From Arthrobacter sp. (GTDB taxonomy: Bacteria > Actinomycetota > Actinomycetes > Actinomycetales > Micrococcaceae), in NCBI GenBank assembly GCA_023264815.1, contig JAHFUZ010000007.1, positions 1 to 64,000 of the forward strand: a stretch of DNA of 64,000 nt. Direction: 5' to 3'. Positions 8,107-16,939 of the stretch are shown here, one piece after another. The translations under genes and the position numbers were made by a program. The first letter of the stretch is position 1. Each line of letters starts with the position of its first letter. Below the pieces are notes generated by a model. The model ran no database searches. It was not told the origin of the DNA and saw only the letters and a list, made by a program, of their open reading frames with translations.

Positions 8107-8136
8107 ATGGGGGTCCGGCATCAGCCGGGCCCCCAT
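8107..8136 (+). terminator. Hairpin between binding protein and permease genes (partial terminator or 3'-end stabiliser)
   Basis: ATGGGGG (8107-8113) pairs with CCCCCAT (8130-8136) and continues inward through a G-U pair and CCGGC/GCCGG to an ATCA loop, 13 pairs in all. No T run follows (TTGTCC), so read-through is likely. A strong hairpin in this position usually protects the binding-protein mRNA and lowers expression of the membrane components. Confidence 0.6.
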
Positions 8137-8161
8137 TGTCCTGTAAGGCAGGAAGGCACAC

Positions 8162-8197
8162 ATGAACTTCTTCTCTTCGCTCCCCGAAGGCTGGTGA
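8162..8197 (+). CDS. Possible 11-residue leader ORF before the permease gene
   Basis: ATG at 8162, preceded by AGGAAGG at 8150-8156, opens an 11-codon frame (M-N-F-F-S-S-L-P-E-G-W) that stops at 8195-8197, 4 bases before the GTG start of the permease. Its own good ribosome binding site and tight spacing suggest translation feeding the permease start. The permease GTG itself has only a weak, distant purine stretch. No function beyond coupling is proposed. Confidence 0.35.
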   Translation: MNFFSSLPEGW

Positions 8198-8201
8198 TCC
8201 G

Positions 8202-9131
8202 GTGGTCCGCTTTATTCTGCGACGACTCCTCCAAGTGATCCCCGTCTTCATCGGCACCACCCTTTTGGTCTATTACATGGTGTTCGCCCTTCCCGGCGAC
8301 CCCATTGCCGCGCTCTTCGGCGACCGCCAGCCCCCGCAGGCTGTCATCGACACCCTTCGCGCCCAGTACCACCTTGACGAGCCGTTCTGGGTCCAGTACG
8401 GACTGTTCCTGCAGAACCTCTTCACTTTCAACCTCGGAAACGACTTCACCGGCCAGCCCATTGCTGCCACGCTGGCGCGGGTTTTCCCCGTCACGGCAAT
8501 GCTCGCCATCGAAGCGCTAGCCATTCAGGCCATCTTCGGCGTCGCATTCGGAGTCTTCGCCGGGCTCCGCCGCGGCGGCTGGTTTGACTCCACCGTCCTG
8601 GTGGCATCCCTGGTGGTCATCGCTGTACCCACCTTTGTCCTCGGCTTCGTCTTCCAGCTCGTTTTCGGCGTCCAGCTCGGCTGGGCCAAACCCACGGTAG
8701 GCGCCAACGCCGACTGGGGAAGCCTGCTGCTTCCCGCCGTCGTCCTGGGCCTGGTGTCCTTCGCCTACGTGCTCCGCCTGACCCGTGCGTCGGTCAGCGA
8801 AAACATGAACGCCGACTACGTCCGGACTGCCACCGCAAAGGGCCTGTCCCGGCCCCGGGTGGTCGTGGCACACATCCTGCGCAACTCCCTCATACCGGTG
8901 GTGACCTACCTCGGCGCCAACCTCGGCGGCCTGATGGGCGGGGCCATCGTGACGGAGGGCATCTTCAACGTCCCCGGCGTCGGCAACAAGCTCTACCAGG
9001 CCGTCCTCCGCACCGAAGGGCCAACCATCGTCTCCATCGTCAGCGTCCTGGTGCTGGTGTTTGTGGTGGCCAACCTGCTCGTTGATCTCCTGTATGCCTG
9101 GCTAGACCCGAGGATCCGTTATGACCAGTAA
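8202..9131 (+). CDS. Oligopeptide ABC transporter permease (OppB/DppB type)
   Basis: The 309-residue integral membrane protein starts at GTG (V-R-F-I-L-R-R-L-L-Q). The family hallmarks are present: an N-terminal helix, F-A-L-P-G-D-P near residue 28, L-N-F-G-N-D-like F-N-L-G-N-D near 77, six predicted membrane helices, and a cytoplasmic EAA-type loop (N-A-D-Y-V-R-T-A-T-A-K-G-L-S). This loop docks on the ATPase. It forms the channel together with the next gene, which it overlaps by 11 bases. Confidence 0.93.
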   Translation: MVRFILRRLLQVIPVFIGTTLLVYYMVFALPGDPIAALFGDRQPPQAVIDTLRAQYHLDEPFWVQYGLFLQNLFTFNLGNDFTGQPIAATLARVFPVTAMLAIEALAIQAIFGVAFGVFAGLRRGGWFDSTVLVASLVVIAVPTFVLGFVFQLVFGVQLGWAKPTVGANADWGSLLLPAVVLGLVSFAYVLRLTRASVSENMNADYVRTATAKGLSRPRVVVAHILRNSLIPVVTYLGANLGGLMGGAIVTEGIFNVPGVGNKLYQAVLRTEGPTIVSIVSVLVLVFVVANLLVDLLYAWLDPRIRYDQ

Positions 9132-10065
9132 TAACAGCCACTTCGTGGCGCCCATCGACGAGACCCCGCTGCTTGCAACGGACGCCGTCAAAACCGACCA
9201 GGCCCCGCTGAGCCTGTGGTCGGATGCGTGGCGAAAGCTCCGCCGCCGCCCGCTGTTCATCATTTCCGCGCTCCTGATCCTCGCCCTGGTGGTCGTGGCG
9301 CTCTTCCCCGGCCTCTTTTCGTCCGTGGCACCGAATGACGGTTGCGAACTGGCCAACTCCGAAGGCGGCCCCAGCGCCGGCCACCCGTTTGGCTTCACCT
9401 TCCAGGGCTGCGACATCTACTCCCGCGTGATCCACGGCACGCAGGCCTCCCTCTCCGTCGGCGTGCTCTCCGTTCTGTGCGTGCTGGTCATCGGCGTCAC
9501 CATCGGCGCCATCGCCGGCTACTACGGCGGCTGGGTTGACTCCGTGCTCGCCCGCCTGGGAGACATTTTCTTCGCGCTGCCCCTGATCCTCGGCGCCCTG
9601 GTCATCACCCAGCTTCCGCTGTTCAGGGAAAACAGGAGCGTGTGGACGGTGGTGTTTGTCATCTCCTTGTTGGCCTGGCCACAAATGGCACGTATCACCC
9701 GCGGAGCCGTGATTGAGGTCCGCAATGCAGACTTCGTGACTGCCGCCCGCTCGCTGGGAGTGTCGAAGTTCGGCGCGCTGGTCCGTCACGTCCTGCCGAA
9801 CGCGCTGGCACCCATCATTGTCCTGGCCACCCTTGAACTGGGCGTGTTCATCGTTGCCGAAGCCACGCTGTCCTTCCTGGGCATTGGCCTGCCGCAGAGC
9901 ATCATGTCCTGGGGCAATGACATTGCAGGTGCCCAGGCATCCATCCGCACACATCCGCAGATCATGCTCTACCCGGCAGCGGCGCTGTCCATTACCGTCC
10001 TGAGCTTCATCATGCTCGGAGACGCAGTCCGGGACGCGCTTGATCCCAAGAGCCGTCAGCGATGA
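9121..10065 (+). CDS. Oligopeptide ABC transporter permease (OppC/DppC type)
   Basis: The 314-residue protein has the long cytoplasmic N-terminus typical of OppC. Then come a first membrane helix (I-I-S-A-L-L-I-L-A-L-V-V) near residue 53, an extracytoplasmic segment with H-P-F-G-F-T near 90 and C-D-I-Y-S-R near 99, and five further helices. The EAA loop is N-A-D-F-V-T-A-A-R-S-L-G. Its ATG lies inside the end of the preceding permease gene and its stop overlaps the ATPase start as ATGA, so the three genes are translationally linked. Confidence 0.93.
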   Translation: MTSNNSHFVAPIDETPLLATDAVKTDQAPLSLWSDAWRKLRRRPLFIISALLILALVVVALFPGLFSSVAPNDGCELANSEGGPSAGHPFGFTFQGCDIYSRVIHGTQASLSVGVLSVLCVLVIGVTIGAIAGYYGGWVDSVLARLGDIFFALPLILGALVITQLPLFRENRSVWTVVFVISLLAWPQMARITRGAVIEVRNADFVTAARSLGVSKFGALVRHVLPNALAPIIVLATLELGVFIVAEATLSFLGIGLPQSIMSWGNDIAGAQASIRTHPQIMLYPAAALSITVLSFIMLGDAVRDALDPKSRQR

Positions 10066-11783
10066 GAGACCAAGAGATGACTACTCCAGAAATCAACATC
10101 GAAGAGACCGGCGCCACGGGCGTCAGGCCGCTGCTGGAAATCCGCGACCTGGCCATTACGTTCAAGACCGGAGGCGGCGATGTCCAGGCTGTGCGGAATG
10201 CGCACCTGACCATCATGCCCGGCGAGACGGTGGCCATTGTGGGCGAATCAGGCTCCGGCAAATCCACCACCGCGCTTGCTGCGATCGGGCTCCTGCCCAC
10301 CAACGGCGCAGTGTCCGGCGGGCAGATCCTCCTTGACGGGGAGGACATTGCACACGCCTCCGAAAAGCGGATGATCGAACTGCGCGGAAACACGATTGGC
10401 ATGGTCCCTCAGGACCCCATGTCCAACCTGAACCCTGTCTGGAAGATCGGATACCAGGTCAAGGAAACCCTGCGGGCAAACGGGCAGCCAAGCGGCCCGG
10501 AGGACATCGCCAAGGTGCTGTCCGAGGCGGGCCTCCCGGACGCCCACCGCCGCGCCAGCCAGTACCCCCACGAGTTCTCCGGCGGTATGCGGCAACGGGC
10601 GCTGATCGCCATTGGCCTGTCCTGCAAGCCGCGGCTGCTCATCGCTGATGAACCGACGTCTGCCCTGGACGTCACCGTCCAGCGGCAGATCCTGGACCAC
10701 CTGGACACCATGACCACTGAGCTGGGCACGGCCGTGCTGCTCATCACGCACGACCTGGGCCTGGCCGCCGAGCGCGCCGACAAGGTGGTAGTGATGTACC
10801 GCGGCCAGGTGGTTGAAGCCGGCCCGTCACTTGAGCTGCTCCGGAACCCGCGCCACCCGTACACGAAGCGGCTGGTTGAGTCCGCGCCGTCACTGGCAAG
10901 CCGCCGGATCCAGGTGGCCAAGGAACAGGGGATCGAAGCCTCGGACCTGCTGGCCCCGGCAGCCGAGGCGGCAGCTGCGGACAACATCCTGCAGATCCAG
11001 GACCTTCGCAAGGTGTACAAGCTCCGCAGCGGCCTCGGCAAGGCAACAGACTTTGCCGCCGTCGACGGCGTGAGCTTCGACGTCAAGCGGGGAACCACCA
11101 CCGCGATTGTGGGGGAGTCCGGCTCGGGCAAGTCGACAGTGGCCAAGATGGTCCTGCAACTCGAAAAGCCTACCGAGGGCAGGATCCTCTTTGACGGCGT
11201 CGACACGTCGGTGCTCAAGCCCAGGGAGCTTTTCAAGTTCCGCCGCCGGGTGCAGCCGATCTTCCAGGACCCCTACGGATCCCTGGACCCGATGTACAAC
11301 ATCTTCCGCACCATCGAGGAGCCGTTGCGGGTCCACAAGATCGGTGATGCTGCAAGCCGTGAAAAGAAGGTCCGCGAACTCCTGGACCAGGTGGCACTGC
11401 CGCAGTCAACCATGCAGCGGTACCCCAATGAGTTGTCCGGCGGGCAGCGCCAGCGCATCGCTATTGCACGTGCCCTTGCGCTGGACCCGGAAGTGATCAT
11501 CTGCGACGAGGCTGTATCCGCCCTGGACGTCCTGGTCCAGGCCCAGGTGCTGAATCTCCTGGCGGACCTGCAGGCCAACCTGGGACTGACCTACCTCTTT
11601 ATTACCCACGATCTCGCGGTGGTCCGGCAGATTGCGGACCATGTGTGTGTCATGGAAAAAGGGAAGCTGGTGGAAACGGGATCCACGGACGACGTTTTCG
11701 AGTCTCCGCAGCGCGATTACACCAAGGCACTGCTCAATGCCATTCCCGGTGCGAAGCTGATGCTTCCGCCGGAAGTGGCCTAA
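10062..11783 (+). CDS. Fused double ATP-binding subunit of the peptide ABC transporter (DppD-DppF fusion)
   Basis: The 573-residue cytoplasmic protein carries two complete ABC ATPase domains in one chain. Domain 1 (about residues 25-275) has Walker A G-E-S-G-S-G-K-S-T, signature F-S-G-G-M-R-Q-R and Walker B L-L-I-A-D-E-P-T. Domain 2 (about 305-560) has [17 protein letters not shown] and V-I-I-C-D-E-A-V. Both also have the C-terminal oligopeptide-transporter extension (R-N-P-R-H-P-Y-T, then S-P-Q-R-D-Y-T). It energises the two permeases and replaces the usual separate OppD and OppF. ATG 10062 overlaps the preceding stop; ATG 10077, preceded by GAGA, is an alternative. Confidence 0.93.
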   Translation: MRDQEMTTPEINIEETGATGVRPLLEIRDLAITFKTGGGDVQAVRNAHLTIMPGETVAIVGESGSGKSTTALAAIGLLPTNGAVSGGQILLDGEDIAHASEKRMIELRGNTIGMVPQDPMSNLNPVWKIGYQVKETLRANGQPSGPEDIAKVLSEAGLPDAHRRASQYPHEFSGGMRQRALIAIGLSCKPRLLIADEPTSALDVTVQRQILDHLDTMTTELGTAVLLITHDLGLAAERADKVVVMYRGQVVEAGPSLELLRNPRHPYTKRLVESAPSLASRRIQVAKEQGIEASDLLAPAAEAAAADNILQIQDLRKVYKLRSGLGKATDFAAVDGVSFDVKRGTTTAIVGESGSGKSTVAKMVLQLEKPTEGRILFDGVDTSVLKPRELFKFRRRVQPIFQDPYGSLDPMYNIFRTIEEPLRVHKIGDAASREKKVRELLDQVALPQSTMQRYPNELSGGQRQRIAIARALALDPEVIICDEAVSALDVLVQAQVLNLLADLQANLGLTYLFITHDLAVVRQIADHVCVMEKGKLVETGSTDDVFESPQRDYTKALLNAIPGAKLMLPPEVA

Positions 11784-11807
11784 ACGGCACAACCCGTCAG
11801 GGAAAGC

Positions 11808-11839
11808 AGGAGCCGGTGCCCGGGTGGGCGCCGGCTCCT
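11808..11839. terminator. Hairpin between converging peptide-transporter operon and SGNH gene
   Basis: AGGAGCCGG (11808-11816) pairs with CCGGCTCCT (11831-11839), with further inner pairing of GCCC to GGGC. No strong T run follows on either strand. It sits 25 bases after the ATPase stop and 13 bases from the end of the convergent gene, so it can serve both. Confidence 0.6.
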
Positions 11840-11851
11840 CCCGTTCCCGGC

Positions 11852-12691
11852 CTATAACTGAAGATTGAGTTTCCTGAGTCTGTCGCCCAGCAGCCCGCCG
11901 AGCGTCCTGCGGCCGGCAGAGTCCATGTGGACGGCGTCGGCCAGGTTCTTGGCGAGGTTGTATTTGGTCAGCCAGTCACCCACGCCAACAAACGGCAGGC
12001 CGTGCCTGGCCGCAAGGGCTCCGAGCAACGCATCAACCTGGGTCCTGCGCCCGCCGCCGTGGTTGGCTCCGCGCGCCAGAGTCCCGATCATGGCCAGCTT
12101 CGTGCCCGGATAGCGCTGCTTCAGGGCACTGATCAGGCGCTCGGCATTCGCCACGATCTGCGCGTCAGTGGCGCCACGGGCGGCGTCGTTCCCGCCGCCC
12201 TGGATAACAACCAGGGCCGGCACCCCGTACGGAAGTTTCCAGTCGCCCCGTTCCAGGGCCTCTATGTAGTTTCCTGTTTTGCCGTTGGAAGCCACAAAAC
12301 CGGTTCCGCCAAGGCCGCAGAAATGGACCTTGTAGCCAACAGCGGCAAGGCCAAGGCGCGGCCAGCCGTCCAGCGGTTCTGACTGCGAGTCGCCAATGAG
12401 GAGCGCCGTATGCCGCATGTCCGGCACAACCACTTCGTCCCGGCCGCTCACCGGATTGTGGATGACCGAACCGGGCGTGAGACTTTCGGGGTCCGTGCCG
12501 GGGCTGATGTACCGCCCGGCAACACCACCTGCAGCGCCGGGGCCGGCTGCTGCGGGAGCCCCGGCGGCAGGGCCGGATGCCTGCCCGGGCGGGGGTGCAG
12601 GTGTTTCGGGTGGCTGGCCGCAGCCGGCGAGGAGGACGCCTGCGGCGATTCCCGATGCGACTAAGCGGGACAGAGCCGAGGCTTTTCGCAT
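11852..12691 (-). CDS. SGNH/GDSL-type hydrolase lipoprotein
   Basis: From ATG 12691 the product is 279 residues; an upstream in-frame start at 12730 would place extra residues before a normal signal peptide. The lipobox is L21-A22-G23-C24, followed by a Pro/Ala/Gly-rich linker to about residue 58. The hydrolase domain shows G100-D101-S102 (nucleophile Ser102), G130-T-G-F as block II, G167-N168-D169 as block III and D252-A-V-H255 as the catalytic Asp/His pair. It is therefore an extracytoplasmic esterase, lipase or acyl-modifying enzyme tethered to the membrane. The substrate is unknown. It is convergent with the peptide transporter and divergent from typA. Confidence 0.85.
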   Translation of the reverse strand: MRKASALSRLVASGIAAGVLLAGCGQPPETPAPPPGQASGPAAGAPAAAGPGAAGGVAGRYISPGTDPESLTPGSVIHNPVSGRDEVVVPDMRHTALLIGDSQSEPLDGWPRLGLAAVGYKVHFCGLGGTGFVASNGKTGNYIEALERGDWKLPYGVPALVVIQGGGNDAARGATDAQIVANAERLISALKQRYPGTKLAMIGTLARGANHGGGRRTQVDALLGALAARHGLPFVGVGDWLTKYNLAKNLADAVHMDSAGRRTLGGLLGDRLRKLNLQL

Positions 12692-12961
12692 CAGTGGTTC
12701 TCCGGGCTTTGCTTGAAGTATCACAGCCATGATGGTGCATCAAGTCAAGAAAATCCAGTGACATTGATCACGACGGCGTGCCTCCGGCCCCGGAACTGCC
12801 GAGCAGGACCCGGCCGGGTCCGGCTCGGTTTTTAGGCGCATTTAGGGCGCAGCGTTTAGAATAATGGAAGGCGCCCTGTGTTAATGGGCCAATCCGTCGT
12901 GGACTCCGGTTGGAAATGCGGCGATACTCTACAGCTGACCCACTGAATCGAGCAATAACGC

Positions 12962-14890
12962 ATGTCTGAAACCACCACCAACACTGCGGTAGCCACTGCA
13001 TCGCGCAGTGACTTGCGCAACGTCGCGATCGTGGCCCACGTTGACCACGGCAAGACCACCCTGGTCGATGCCATGCTCAAGCAGACCAACTCCTTTGCCG
13101 AACACAACCACCTCGAAGACCGTGTGATGGACTCCGGTGACCTGGAACGCGAAAAGGGCATCACCATCCTGGCCAAGAACACCACGGTGGCCTACAACGG
13201 ACCGTCCTCCAATGGTGAAACCATCACCATCAACGTCATCGACACCCCCGGCCACGCCGACTTCGGTGGCGAGGTTGAGCGCGGCCTGTCCATGGTTGAC
13301 GGCGTTGTGCTCCTCGTTGACTCCTCCGAGGGCCCGCTGCCCCAGACCCGCTTCGTGCTGCGCAAGGCCCTGGCCGCGCACCTGCCCGTCATTCTCCTGG
13401 TCAACAAGACCGACCGCCCCGACGCGCGGATCGATGAAGTTGTCCACGAATCCATGGACCTGCTCCTGGGCCTCGCCTCGGACCTCGCCGACGAAGTTCC
13501 GGACCTTGACCTGGACAAGGTCCTCGAAGTTCCGGTCGTCTATGCCGCCGCCAAGGTGGGCCGCGCGTCCCTGGAGCAGCCGGCAAACGGCTCTGCACCG
13601 GACAACGAGGACCTGGAGCCGCTGTTCAAGACCATCATCGACCACATCCCGGCGCCGACCTACAACCCTGACGGTGTGCTGCAGGCCCACGTGACCAACC
13701 TGGACGCCTCGCCGTTCCTTGGCCGCCTCGCGCTGCTCCGCATCTACAACGGCACCCTCCGTAAGGGCCAGCAGGTTGCCTGGGCCCGCGCCAACGGTGA
13801 GCTCAAGACCGTGAAGATCACCGAACTGCTGGCCACCAAGGCGCTGGACCGCGTTCCGGCCGAGTCCGCAGGACCCGGCGAGATTGTGGCTGTCGCCGGC
13901 ATCGAGGACATCACCATCGGTGAGACCCTGACGGACGTCGAAAACCCGCAGCCGCTGCCGCTGATCACCGTGGACGATCCCGCGATCTCCATGACCATCG
14001 GTATCAACACCTCCCCGCTGGCCGGCAAGGTCAAGGGTGCCAAGGTCACCGCCCGCCAGGTGAAGGACCGCCTGGACAAGGAACTGATCGGTAACGTCTC
14101 CATCAAGGTTCTGCCCACCGAGCGTCCCGACGCCTGGGAAGTCCAGGGCCGTGGTGAGCTCGCGCTGGCCATCCTCGTGGAGCAGATGCGCCGCGAAGGC
14201 TTCGAACTGACCGTCGGCAAGCCGCAGGTTGTCACCAAGACCATCGACGGCAAGGTCCACGAGCCGATGGAGCACATGACCATCGACGTGCCCGAGGAAT
14301 ACCTCGGTGCGGTGACGCAGCTGATGGCAGCCCGCAAGGGCCGCATGACCAACATGGCCAACCACGGCACCGGCTGGTGCCGCATGGAGTTCATCGTTCC
14401 CGCGCGTGGCCTGATCGGTTTCCGCACCAAGTTCCTCACGGACACCCGTGGCGCCGGCATCGCAGCCTCCATCTCCGAGGGCTACGAGCCCTGGGCCGGC
14501 CCCATCGAGTACCGCACCAACGGCTCGATGATCGCCGACCGCGCCGGTGTTGTGACGCCGTTCGCCATGATCAACCTGCAGGAACGCGGGTCCTTCTTCG
14601 TGAAGCCCACCTCCGAGGTCTACGAGGGCATGATCGTCGGCGAGAACTCCCGCGCTGACGACATGGACGTCAACATCACCAAGGAAAAGAAGCTCACCAA
14701 CATGCGTGCCGCTTCCTCGGACACCTTCGAGAACCTGACGCCGCCGCGCGACCTGACCCTCGAAGAGTCCCTCGAATTCGCCCGCGAAGACGAGTGCGTC
14801 GAGGTGACCCCGGAGTCCATCCGCATCCGCAAGGTCATTCTGGACACCAACGAGCGCGCCAAGGCCAACCGCGCCCGCGCCAAGGTCTAA
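12962..14890 (+). CDS. typA: Ribosome-associated GTPase TypA/BipA
   Basis: The 642-residue translational GTPase has G1 A-H-V-D-H-G-K-T-T near residues 23-31, a switch region with E-R-E-K-G-I-T-I-L-A-K-N-T, G3 D-T-P-G-H-A-D-F and G4 N-K-T-D. Domain II, an EF-G-like domain III/V and the TypA-specific C-terminus follow. The length matches the family. TypA binds the ribosome and helps 50S assembly and translation under cold or other stress. The gene is monocistronic with its own promoter region to the left and a strong terminator to the right. Confidence 0.97.
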   Translation: MSETTTNTAVATASRSDLRNVAIVAHVDHGKTTLVDAMLKQTNSFAEHNHLEDRVMDSGDLEREKGITILAKNTTVAYNGPSSNGETITINVIDTPGHADFGGEVERGLSMVDGVVLLVDSSEGPLPQTRFVLRKALAAHLPVILLVNKTDRPDARIDEVVHESMDLLLGLASDLADEVPDLDLDKVLEVPVVYAAAKVGRASLEQPANGSAPDNEDLEPLFKTIIDHIPAPTYNPDGVLQAHVTNLDASPFLGRLALLRIYNGTLRKGQQVAWARANGELKTVKITELLATKALDRVPAESAGPGEIVAVAGIEDITIGETLTDVENPQPLPLITVDDPAISMTIGINTSPLAGKVKGAKVTARQVKDRLDKELIGNVSIKVLPTERPDAWEVQGRGELALAILVEQMRREGFELTVGKPQVVTKTIDGKVHEPMEHMTIDVPEEYLGAVTQLMAARKGRMTNMANHGTGWCRMEFIVPARGLIGFRTKFLTDTRGAGIAASISEGYEPWAGPIEYRTNGSMIADRAGVVTPFAMINLQERGSFFVKPTSEVYEGMIVGENSRADDMDVNITKEKKLTNMRAASSDTFENLTPPRDLTLEESLEFAREDECVEVTPESIRIRKVILDTNERAKANRARAKV

Positions 14891-14912
14891 CCTGCACTAG
14901 CGCACACAGAAG

Positions 14913-14960
14913 CTGCCGGTACGGCAGGCGGGATTCCCGCCGTCGTACCGGCAGTTTTCT
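14913..14960 (+). terminator. Intrinsic terminator of typA
   Basis: CTGCCGGTACG (14913-14923) pairs perfectly with CGTACCGGCAG (14944-14954), with a smaller GCGGGA/TCCCGC hairpin in the loop. TTTTCTTTT follows directly. It starts 23 bases after the typA stop. Confidence 0.9.
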
Positions 14961-14986
14961 TTTGCCCGCGCAAGCGACTCTCAGGG

Positions 14987-15229
14987 TCAGCGGCGGGCAG
15001 GGCGCCGCTCAGGAGCGGGCGGGACTTCCTTGGCCGCCACCACGAGGTCCAGGGGAATGACGACGTCGGCCTGCCGCGTACGCACGGTGCACCCGGCGTC
15101 GTCGGTGGTCACCAGGTGGCCCAGGGCGTCGGTGAGTCCGCCCTCGATCCGGTAACGCACCACAACCCGGGTCCCGGGGGCGGCATCGGCCAGGAATTCA
15201 CGGGGCGCAGGCTGGGCGGGACTCACCAC
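14987..15229 (-). CDS. Small SH3-like-fold protein resembling the N-terminus of Rv0428c-type acetyltransferases
   Basis: The 80-residue protein has one domain: G-T-R-V-V-V-R-Y-R-I near residue 19, G-L-T-D-A-L-G-H-L near 31 and V-V-A-A-K-E-V-P-P-A-P near 63. This pattern reminds me of the small beta-barrel that precedes the GNAT domain in mycobacterial Rv0428c-like proteins, but here no acetyltransferase domain follows. The chain ends 13 residues after the V-P-P motif. It could be a stand-alone domain or the remnant of a larger protein. It is transcribed away from the ferredoxin gene, sharing a short divergent promoter region. The family link is from memory. Confidence 0.6.
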   Translation of the reverse strand: MVSPAQPAPREFLADAAPGTRVVVRYRIEGGLTDALGHLVTTDDAGCTVRTRQADVVIPLDLVVAAKEVPPAPERRPARR

Positions 15230-15361
15230 TTCATACTATGGCGGCCCGCTAGGTTCGCGGGAACCGGCTGGGAGATAATAAGCTCAGTAGTCAACAGTCC
15301 GGAATTGTGCCGGATTTCAAGCACCCGGCAGAGACCGGTACAACGTGGAGAGGCAAGGGAC

Positions 15362-15688
15362 GTGACGTACGTAATCGCGCAGCCGTGTGTAGATGTCAAG
15401 GACAAGGCATGTATCGAAGAGTGCCCGGTCGACTGCATCTATGAGGGTGAGCGTTCGCTGTACATCCACCCCGATGAATGCGTCGACTGTGGTGCCTGCG
15501 AGCCGGTGTGCCCGGTCGAGGCCATCTACTACGAGGATGACACCCCGGAGGAGTGGGCCGACTACTACAAGGCCAACGTCGAGTTCTTCGATGACCTCGG
15601 GTCCCCCGGCGGAGCCGCGAAGATCGGCAACACGGGCAAGGACCACCCGATGATTGCAGCCCTGCCGCCGCAGAACCAAGACCACTGA
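15362..15688 (+). CDS. fdxA: 7Fe ferredoxin ([3Fe-4S][4Fe-4S])
   Basis: The 108-residue protein starts at GTG 15362, where the conserved T-Y-V-I-A-Q-P-C begins; the purine run GAGAGGCAAGGGA lies just upstream. Cysteines follow the seven-iron pattern: C9, C17, C21 and C25 near the N-terminus, then C-V-D-C-G-A-C-E-P-V-C-P. The central V-P-V-E/E-A-I-Y-Y-E-D-D and acidic C-terminal half are typical of actinobacterial FdxA/FdxC. It is a soluble electron carrier. dapC begins 13 bases downstream, so the two share a transcript, an arrangement also known in mycobacteria. Confidence 0.95.
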   Translation: MTYVIAQPCVDVKDKACIEECPVDCIYEGERSLYIHPDECVDCGACEPVCPVEAIYYEDDTPEEWADYYKANVEFFDDLGSPGGAAKIGNTGKDHPMIAALPPQNQDH

Positions 15689-15701
15689 CCCGGGCGCCCC
15701 G

Positions 15702-16850
15702 GTGACAGCAGCGGTAAACACTTTTGGCCTGAGCCTGCCCGATTATCCGTGGGAGGCCATGGCGCCGTACCTGGCCAGGGCATCGGAACATCCCGGCGGG
15801 GCCGTCAACCTCTCCATCGGCACGCCCGTGGACCCCACGCCGGCCCTGATCCAGGAGGCCCTCAAAGCTGCCGCAGACGCCCCCGGGTACCCCACGGTGC
15901 ACGGCACGGCCGGTCTGCGGGACGCCATAGCAACCTGGTTTGGCCGCCGCCGCGGCGTCCCGGACCTTGACCCGAAGAACGTGATGCCCACCGTTGGCTC
16001 CAAGGAACTGGTGGCATGGCTTCCGCTCCTGCTTGGGCTGAAGCCGGGTGACGTCGTGGTCCGCCCCACGGTGGCCTACCCCACCTATGACATCGGTGCC
16101 ACCCTGGCCGGGGCCACCTCCGTGGCGACGGATCACCTGGACGAGCTCGACGCCGCCACCCGCGCCCGGGTGCGCCTGGTCTGGATCAACTCACCGGGGA
16201 ATCCCACGGGAAGCGTGCGGGACGTCGAATCCCTGAAAGAGCTCGTGGCGCAGGCCCGCGAACTCGGCGCAGTGGTGGCGTCGGATGAGTGCTATGCGGA
16301 GCTGGGCTGGGGCGCCTGGGACGCCCAGCGGGACGGACAAGCTGTTCCCAGCGTCCTGGATCCCCGCGTGGCCGGCGGCTCGCACGAGGGCCTCCTGGCC
16401 GTCTATTCGCTCAGCAAACAGTCCAATGTGGCTGGCTACCGGGCAGCATTTGTGGCAGGGGACCCGGCCATCATGGCCAACCTCGTCAACAGCCGCAAAC
16501 ACGCCGGCATGATTGTGCCGTACCCCGTCCAGGAGGCCATGCGTGTGGCGCTCGGTGACGATTCCCACGTCCTGGCCCAGAAGGACCTCTACCGCGGGCG
16601 GCGTGAACGGCTGGTGCCCGCGCTGCAGGGCTTCGGGCTGGAGATCAAAGATTCCGACGCCGGGCTGTACCTGTGGTCCACCGCAGGGGAGGGCACGTGG
16701 GACACCGTGGCGCGCCTTGCCGACCTGGGCATTGTGGTGGGACCCGGCGTGTTTTACGGCGAGGCCGGCAACGGCTTTGTCCGGGTGGCCCTCACGGGGA
16801 CCGATGAACGGATCGACGCAGCTGTTTCACGGTTGTCTGAGGCGCCGTAA
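15702..16850 (+). CDS. dapC: N-succinyldiaminopimelate aminotransferase (class I/II PLP enzyme)
   Basis: The 382-residue product starts at GTG 15702 (T-A-A-V-N-T-F-G), 13 bases after the ferredoxin stop. Fold type I landmarks are Y-P-T-V-H-G-T near residue 65, N-S-P-G-N-P-T-G near 166, D-E-C-Y-A-E-L near 196 and the PLP lysine K239 in S-L-S-K-Q-S-N, with the C-terminal R-V-A-L substrate-binding Arg region. It transfers the amino group in the succinylase branch of lysine/diaminopimelate synthesis. dapD and dapE of the same pathway lie 5 kb away, which supports the substrate call. Confidence 0.88.
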   Translation: MTAAVNTFGLSLPDYPWEAMAPYLARASEHPGGAVNLSIGTPVDPTPALIQEALKAAADAPGYPTVHGTAGLRDAIATWFGRRRGVPDLDPKNVMPTVGSKELVAWLPLLLGLKPGDVVVRPTVAYPTYDIGATLAGATSVATDHLDELDAATRARVRLVWINSPGNPTGSVRDVESLKELVAQARELGAVVASDECYAELGWGAWDAQRDGQAVPSVLDPRVAGGSHEGLLAVYSLSKQSNVAGYRAAFVAGDPAIMANLVNSRKHAGMIVPYPVQEAMRVALGDDSHVLAQKDLYRGRRERLVPALQGFGLEIKDSDAGLYLWSTAGEGTWDTVARLADLGIVVGPGVFYGEAGNGFVRVALTGTDERIDAAVSRLSEAP

Positions 16851-16916
16851 CAAACGTGTGACTCGTACCACAAACGAGGCTGATTGGGCGGGTTTGAAAC
16901 GTCGCCGATTAGTGAC

Positions 16917-16939
16917 ACCGCCATCCGGGCGGTATTTTT
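16917..16939 (+). terminator. Intrinsic terminator after dapC
   Basis: ACCGCC (16917-16922) pairs with GGCGGT (16928-16933) around ATCCG and is followed by ATTTTTG. It separates the fdxA-dapC unit from gltA. The remaining 130 bases before gltA must hold the gltA promoter, but no clear hexamers stand out. Confidence 0.7.

Noticed and set aside
12929..14365. Open frame of 478 codons on the minus strand across typA
   Set aside because: It lies wholly opposite a clear GTPase gene with all motifs; its Gly/Asp/Val-rich composition is that of an antisense frame in GC-rich coding DNA.
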